Position numbers and translations under genes: made by a program
Notes under the pieces: model-generated
The model's database searches: none
The model's input: only the letters and a program-made list of their open reading frames with translations
What the model was told of the DNA's origin: nothing
Shown: positions 22,481 through 26,945 of the stretch, in pieces
Numbering within the stretch: the first letter of the stretch is position 1
Layout of the letters: each line of letters starts with the position of its first letter
Assembly: GCA_044233745.1 (NCBI GenBank)
Contig: JBIIJN010000032.1
Span: forward strand, 1 to 26,945
From: UBA6165 sp044233745
GTDB lineage: Bacteria; Bacteroidota; Bacteroidia; Flavobacteriales_D; Crocinitomicaceae
DNA length: 26,945 nt
Direction of reading: 5' to 3'

Positions 22481-23506
22481 ATGGGATTATTTGATTTTTT
22501 TGTACAAGAGATTGCCATTGACCTTGGTACAGCCAACACACTTATTATAATGAACGACAAAGTGGTTATTGACGAACCATCTATTGTTGCAAAAGATATT
22601 CAAACCGGCAAGATTGTCGCAATCGGTAAGAAAGCGCAACAAATGCACGGAAAAACCCACAAATTAATAGAAACCATTAGGCCACTGAGAGATGGTGTTA
22701 TTGCCGATTTCTATTCTGCCGAACAAATGATTCGTGGGTTCATCAAAATGATTAAACCAGGATCACGTTTGTTCAACCCAACTTTGCGTATGGTGGTTTG
22801 TATTCCATCGGGCATTACGGAAGTTGAAAAACGCGCTGTAAAAGATTCAGCTGAACATGCTGGTGCGAAAGATGTTTACTTGATTCACGAACCGATGGCT
22901 GCGGCTATTGGTATTGGAATCGACGTTGAAGAACCCATGGGCAACATGATTATCGACATCGGAGGTGGAACTTCTGAAATTGCCGTAATTGCCTTAGGAG
23001 GAATCGTTTGCGACAAATCTATTCGTGTTGCTGGGGACGATTTTACCAGTGATATTGAAGACTACATGCGTCGTCAACACAACATTTTGGTGGGTGAAAG
23101 AACGGCTGAAGAAATCAAAATCAACGTGGGTGCAGCCATGACAGAGTTGGACAATCCACCACCAGATTATGCAGTGCGCGGACGTGACTTGATGACAGGT
23201 ATTCCAAAGGAAATCATCATCAATTACTCTGAAATTGCAGTCGCTTTGGACAAATCCATATCAAAAATTGAAGAAGCTATTTTAAGTGCTTTGGAGATGA
23301 CACCACCCGAACTTTCAGCTGATATATTTAAAACTGGAATTTACCTAGCGGGTGGAGGCTCTATGCTTCGCGGCTTGGACAAGAGAATTTCATTGCGCAC
23401 CAAATTGCCTGTTCACATTGCTGAAGACCCGCTTCGTGCTGTGGCTCGAGGTACAAGCATCGCCTTGAAAAATTTGGATAAATTCCAGTTCTTGATGAAA
23501 GACTAA
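22481..23506 (+). CDS. mreB: Rod shape-determining protein MreB
   Basis: 341 residues, ATG start. Bacterial actin that polymerises under the inner membrane and guides lateral wall synthesis. Actin-fold ATP sites are clear: phosphate-1 AIDLGTANTLI (about 12-22), phosphate-2 IIDIGGGTSEIAVIALGG (about 159-176) and the adenosine motif LAGGGSMLRGLDK (about 289-301). The N-terminal MGLFDFFVQE is the membrane-binding amphipathic stretch usual in MreB. Length is typical. First gene of the elongasome cluster, 24 nt before mreC. Presence of the full set suggests a rod-shaped cell. Confidence 0.96.
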   Translation: MGLFDFFVQEIAIDLGTANTLIIMNDKVVIDEPSIVAKDIQTGKIVAIGKKAQQMHGKTHKLIETIRPLRDGVIADFYSAEQMIRGFIKMIKPGSRLFNPTLRMVVCIPSGITEVEKRAVKDSAEHAGAKDVYLIHEPMAAAIGIGIDVEEPMGNMIIDIGGGTSEIAVIALGGIVCDKSIRVAGDDFTSDIEDYMRRQHNILVGERTAEEIKINVGAAMTELDNPPPDYAVRGRDLMTGIPKEIIINYSEIAVALDKSISKIEEAILSALEMTPPELSADIFKTGIYLAGGGSMLRGLDKRISLRTKLPVHIAEDPLRAVARGTSIALKNLDKFQFLMKD

Positions 23507-23530
23507 TAAAGCGCTAATGCCTGATAACAA

Positions 23531-24355
23531 ATGCAGAATGTCAGATCTATTTTTCGATACCTCCGTGTGTTCCTGATATTCGTATTGCTTCAAGGTTTTG
23601 CACTTTATCTTTATTTTACTTCCCAACTTTATCCATCCATACAATTTGCTAATTCAACCAAGGGGATAAGCAATTCTTTTGTTGAGGCCCAACATAGCTA
23701 TACCAAATACTTTGGACTCACAGAAGAAAATCGCAAGTTGCAAAAGGCATACAAAACCCTATTAGAAAAATCTCCTGAAAGTTTTATTCGACTTGATGCC
23801 AAAAGAGCAAGCATAGAAGACACCCTTTTCAAACAGAACTACAGCTATATTTCCGGGGAAGTTTTGCGTTCGAGCACCCATAAAGCCAACAACTTCATAA
23901 CCGCCAACATTGGTAGAAAACAGGGAGTGAAACGCGGTATGGGGGTCATTAATCACGACGGTTTGATTGGATATGTTTACGAGGTCTCTGAACATTATTG
24001 CTTAGTGAAAACGCTTCTCAGTGAAAACATCAATATCGATGTGATGCTACCCAATGGTCAATTCGGCTTACTCAAATGGCTAGGCACCAATCCCAACGCG
24101 GTAAACATTACAGGCATTCCAAACGATACGGAAGTGAAAATCGGGGCATTGATTACTACTCGAGGCACAGGCGGTATTTTCCCTAGAGGCATTGCAGTAG
24201 GTCATGTTGCTGAACTCAATTTTGCAGAAGGAGAAGCCAACTGGGATTTAAGATTAAAGCCAGCTGTAAACTTTGGAAGCGTGAAGCATATTTATGTAGT
24301 AAATCATTTGCATAAAGCTGAATTGGACACATTAGAAGCATCTGTTTTAGAATGA
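23531..24355 (+). CDS. mreC: Rod shape-determining protein MreC
   Basis: 274 residues, ATG start. Bitopic periplasmic scaffold linking MreB to PBP2 and RodA. Seen: a single membrane helix at about 11-31 (FLIFVLLQGFALYLYF), a coiled-coil dimerisation stretch (about 52-80, SYTKYFGLTEENRKLQKAYK) and two beta domains with IGRKQGVKRGMGVINHDGLIG and TTRGTGGIFPRGIAVG. Length and order fit the family. The stop overlaps the mreD start by 4 nt (ATGA). Confidence 0.92.
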   Translation: MQNVRSIFRYLRVFLIFVLLQGFALYLYFTSQLYPSIQFANSTKGISNSFVEAQHSYTKYFGLTEENRKLQKAYKTLLEKSPESFIRLDAKRASIEDTLFKQNYSYISGEVLRSSTHKANNFITANIGRKQGVKRGMGVINHDGLIGYVYEVSEHYCLVKTLLSENINIDVMLPNGQFGLLKWLGTNPNAVNITGIPNDTEVKIGALITTRGTGGIFPRGIAVGHVAELNFAEGEANWDLRLKPAVNFGSVKHIYVVNHLHKAELDTLEASVLE

Positions 24356-24873
24356 GAATAATCCTGAAATATCTGCTTTGGTTTGTTGGGTTAGTGGCCA
24401 TGCAAACTTTTGTGTTCGACAACCTTGTGTTGCCCGGCGGATTCATCATTGCATTCTACACACTGTTCATTTTTATTTTACCTTTCAATACACCCAACAA
24501 TGTGTTGATGATTATCGGATTTGCCTTAGGTTTAAGTATTGACGCTTTGGCCGACACCTATGGACTCAACGCATCGGCAGCACTCACTTTAGCCGCTATT
24601 CGTCCGCGTTTGTTTCGATGGTTTGAACCAGCAATCGGTTACAATGAAATACAAACGCCAAGTTTGAGCCAGATGGGTTGGAACTGGTGTATAAAAGTTT
24701 ATTCTCTTGGAATAATAGCTTTCTACACATGGTATTATATGCTTGGATTCTTGCGTATTTCTGGGATTTGGTTTATCGGCTCAAAGATTCTGTTTTCAAG
24801 CGTTTCAACAGTGCTTGTAATTTTGTTAGCTCAAGTTTTATTCAGAAGAAAGGCGAAGAAAAATGAACTTTGA
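24352..24873 (+). CDS. mreD: Rod shape-determining protein MreD
   Basis: 173 residues, ATG start overlapping the mreC stop. Mostly hydrophobic with about five membrane segments (5-22, 27-44, 48-68, 119-137, 145-164) and short loops; divergent in sequence, as MreD usually is, so the call rests on topology, length and location between mreC and mrdA. It probably bridges the complex in the inner membrane. The 3' end overlaps mrdA by 11 nt. Confidence 0.85.
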   Translation: MRIILKYLLWFVGLVAMQTFVFDNLVLPGGFIIAFYTLFIFILPFNTPNNVLMIIGFALGLSIDALADTYGLNASAALTLAAIRPRLFRWFEPAIGYNEIQTPSLSQMGWNWCIKVYSLGIIAFYTWYYMLGFLRISGIWFIGSKILFSSVSTVLVILLAQVLFRRKAKKNEL

Positions 24874-26713
24874 GGGGCGTAAATTTTTCATCATCTTTTT
24901 CATTGTTGCCACCAGCGTCATTTACTCGGTGAAATTGCTTCATATGCAAGTAATAGACGACACTTGGTCGGAGCGCGCCGCATTTATTTCAGAAACTCGA
25001 AGAGAGATTATTCCACCACGCGGTGTTATGTTCGATAGAAACGGCATCAAAGTGGTTGCAAATAGTCCCTACTACGATTTGAGGTTTATCGAAAAAAATA
25101 TTGTGGATTTAGATACCCATGCCTTAGCTGAATTGCTGCAAGTACATGACACCTTTATCCGTTTTCGTTTCGATGAAATCGTTGATCAGCAAGGCGTTTA
25201 TAAGGGTAAATCAAACTACCAAAAGGCGCGCGAATACACCTTTGTTCAGGGGATAACCAAGGAAGAAATTGCCCGAATAGCACCTGAATTGTACCGTTTT
25301 CCAGGCTTTTATGAAGTATCCACCTCAATGAGAAATTACCTCTACCCCAATGCCGCCAATATTTTGGGTTATACAGCTGAAGTCGATAAAGAAAAAGTGG
25401 ATAACGACCCCTATTACCGCAGTGGAGATTTTATTGGAAAAGCAGGATTGGAGCGTTTCTATGAAGAAGAATTGCGAGGACAAAAAGGCATTAAATATCT
25501 CTTGAGAAATTCTTCAAACAACACCATTCAATCATTTGAAGAGGGTCGTATGGACACTGTGGCCATTCAGGGTCAAAATCTGACCTTGGGAGTTGACATC
25601 GAACTGCAAGCTTATGGCGAGCTCTTGATGAAAAACAAACTTGGATGTATCGTAGCTATTGAACCAGCAACCGGAGAACTTCTGGCCTTGGTTTCATCGC
25701 CAAGTTATGACCCAAATTTACTTGTTGGCCGACAAAACATAAGCGCTAACTATCCAAAACTTTTGCTTGATCCTCACATGCCCTTATTTCCAAGACCCAC
25801 ACAAGCAGAATATCCGCCTGGGTCAATTTTCAAATTGGTGCAAGCTTTAATCGCCATGCAAGAAGGTGTTATTACAGAAAACACAGGTTTTCCTTGCACA
25901 TCAAGTATTGTTGGCTGTCATAGTCATGCGCCTGCTACCAATGTCTCCAAAGCCGTGCAATATTCGTGTAACCCTTACTTCTATTACACCACCAAAAAAA
26001 TTATTGAACAAGGCAAGAAGAAAAGCATCTTTGAAGACGCAGCACTAGGTCTTGCCATTTGGGAAAAATATATGCACAGCTTTGGTCTAGGCGTTCGACT
26101 GGAAACCGACACCTATGGCATCAGGCCAGGATTAATTCCAAACCCAGCATTCTATGACCGATGGTATGGTAAAAATGGATGGGCTTTTAAAACCATTCGC
26201 AGTATAGCCATTGGCCAAGGTGAGGTAAAATTGACCCCGTTGCAAATGGCAAATATTGCAGCCATCATAGCCAATAGAGGCTGGTATATTACACCGCATT
26301 GTGTGAAATCTATTGGTGGAAATGGTCCACGACCTGAATACCTTGTCAAAAATAAAACCATGGTAGATTCCATCTATTTTATTCCAGTTATCGAAGGAAT
26401 GCGACGTGTAACAGAAGAAGCTGGAGGTACGGGGAGAAATGCCAAAGTGCCAGACGTTACAGTTTGTGGAAAAACAGGAACCGTAGAAAACCCGCATGGC
26501 AAAGACCACTCTGTTTTTATCGCCTTTGCACCTATGGATAATCCAAAAATCGCCATCGCTGTCTTCACAGAAAATGCCGGCTTTGGTGGCACCTGGTCGG
26601 CCCCCATCACAAGCCTGATGATTGAATTCTACCTGAAACGCGAAATTTCAGACAAAGCAAAAGAGCAGCGTATTCTTGATGCCGTAATCCTTCCTACACC
26701 AAAGATACCATGA
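24863..26713 (+). CDS. mrdA: Penicillin-binding protein 2, elongation transpeptidase
   Basis: 616 residues, ATG start within the end of mreD. Class B PBP: one N-terminal membrane helix (about 6-24), pedestal domain with PRGVMFDRNG (about 51-60) and a C-terminal transpeptidase. Catalytic motifs are complete: SxxK as S321-I-F-K324 in PPGSIFKLV, SxN as S368-C-N370 in YSCNPYFYY, and KTG as K537-T-G539 in CGKTGTVENPHG. It crosslinks peptidoglycan in side-wall growth with RodA, whose gene starts on its stop codon (ATGA at 26710-26713). Length is normal for the family. Confidence 0.95.
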   Translation: MNFEGRKFFIIFFIVATSVIYSVKLLHMQVIDDTWSERAAFISETRREIIPPRGVMFDRNGIKVVANSPYYDLRFIEKNIVDLDTHALAELLQVHDTFIRFRFDEIVDQQGVYKGKSNYQKAREYTFVQGITKEEIARIAPELYRFPGFYEVSTSMRNYLYPNAANILGYTAEVDKEKVDNDPYYRSGDFIGKAGLERFYEEELRGQKGIKYLLRNSSNNTIQSFEEGRMDTVAIQGQNLTLGVDIELQAYGELLMKNKLGCIVAIEPATGELLALVSSPSYDPNLLVGRQNISANYPKLLLDPHMPLFPRPTQAEYPPGSIFKLVQALIAMQEGVITENTGFPCTSSIVGCHSHAPATNVSKAVQYSCNPYFYYTTKKIIEQGKKKSIFEDAALGLAIWEKYMHSFGLGVRLETDTYGIRPGLIPNPAFYDRWYGKNGWAFKTIRSIAIGQGEVKLTPLQMANIAAIIANRGWYITPHCVKSIGGNGPRPEYLVKNKTMVDSIYFIPVIEGMRRVTEEAGGTGRNAKVPDVTVCGKTGTVENPHGKDHSVFIAFAPMDNPKIAIAVFTENAGFGGTWSAPITSLMIEFYLKREISDKAKEQRILDAVILPTPKIP

Positions 26714-26945
26714 GAAAGGACCAAAACATAGCGCAACAAACCGATTTCTTGCTTTTGGGCTTGTATCTGCTTATGGTGGCTTTCGGTGTCGTAAATATCC
26801 ATTCGGCATCCAATGCATCATTTGATGTATCTATTTTTGACATCAGCAATAACACAGGCAAGCAGTTGATGTGGTTTGGAATTTCGCTTTTCATTGGGCT
26901 CATCATCATGGTGGTTGATTTGCGTGTGATTCGAGCTACAGTCTA
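26710..26945 (+). CDS. rodA: Rod shape-determining protein RodA, N-terminal part (runs off window)
   Basis: Begins with ATG overlapping the mrdA stop and stays open to the window end (78 codons plus two bases). Visible: a polar start MRKDQNIAQQTDF, a first membrane helix LLLGLYLLMVAFGVVNIHSA, a loop and a second helix WFGISLFIGLIIMVVDLRV, matching the N-terminus of SEDS-family RodA, the peptidoglycan glycosyltransferase that partners PBP2. Identification rests on these helices and on the conserved mrdA-rodA order. Confidence 0.88.
   Translation, partial: MRKDQNIAQQTDFLLLGLYLLMVAFGVVNIHSASNASFDVSIFDISNNTGKQLMWFGISLFIGLIIMVVDLRVIRATV

Overview
The window looks like a chromosome segment of a Bacteroidota bacterium, most likely Flavobacteriales (Crocinitomicaceae/Cryomorphaceae-like; the family is inference). 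The support is type IX secretion sorting domains of both kinds (a gliding-motility-type C-terminus at 2985-3269 and a type A domain on the DUF1501 protein), a DUF1800-DUF1501 pair, RlmB, UPRTase and YjjG of Bacteroidota type, TTG-N19-TAnnTTTG promoters, and the mreB-mreC-mreD-mrdA-rodA cluster behind purH.

Left host part (1-12.64 kb): the 3' part of a giant secreted repeat protein (11 visible Ig-like repeats of about 66 residues, two small Cys-containing modules, PKD-like domains, CHU_C sorting domain); a plus-strand run upp - small membrane protein - YjjG-type nucleotidase; a minus-strand run rlmB - GT39-like membrane glycosyltransferase - DUF6265 lipocalin-like protein; then a secreted alkaline-phosphatase-fold enzyme and the DUF1800/DUF1501 operon.

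Middle (12.65-19.53 kb): a tRNA-Gly(GCC) and a tRNA-Leu(UAA) gene, preceded by a tRNA-Gly-like relic carrying a palindrome. The 3' end of tRNA-Leu is the attachment site of a compact integrated element of about 6.4 kb, bounded by 17-bp direct repeats (13038-13054 and 19470-19486). All its genes are on the minus strand in one apparent operon: tyrosine integrase (broken by one in-frame TAA), a hypothetical protein, an excisionase/AlpA-like HTH protein, a D5/P4-type helicase, a DUF6371 zinc-finger/Toprim-like primase, a DUF5681-like protein and a 75-residue protein. No capsid, tail, lysis, conjugation or relaxase gene is visible. The plan (integrase, HTH, primase, helicase, possible small-terminase-like protein) resembles a phage satellite or integrative plasmid. 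Paired ACCCAACATTTT repeats lie near both ends, and the right-hand pair overlaps the integrase promoter.

Right host part (19.53-26.95 kb): a secreted YD-like repeat protein, purH, and the rod-shape/elongasome cluster mreB-mreC-mreD-mrdA(PBP2)-rodA, with 4-11 nt overlaps from mreC onward; rodA runs off the end of the window.
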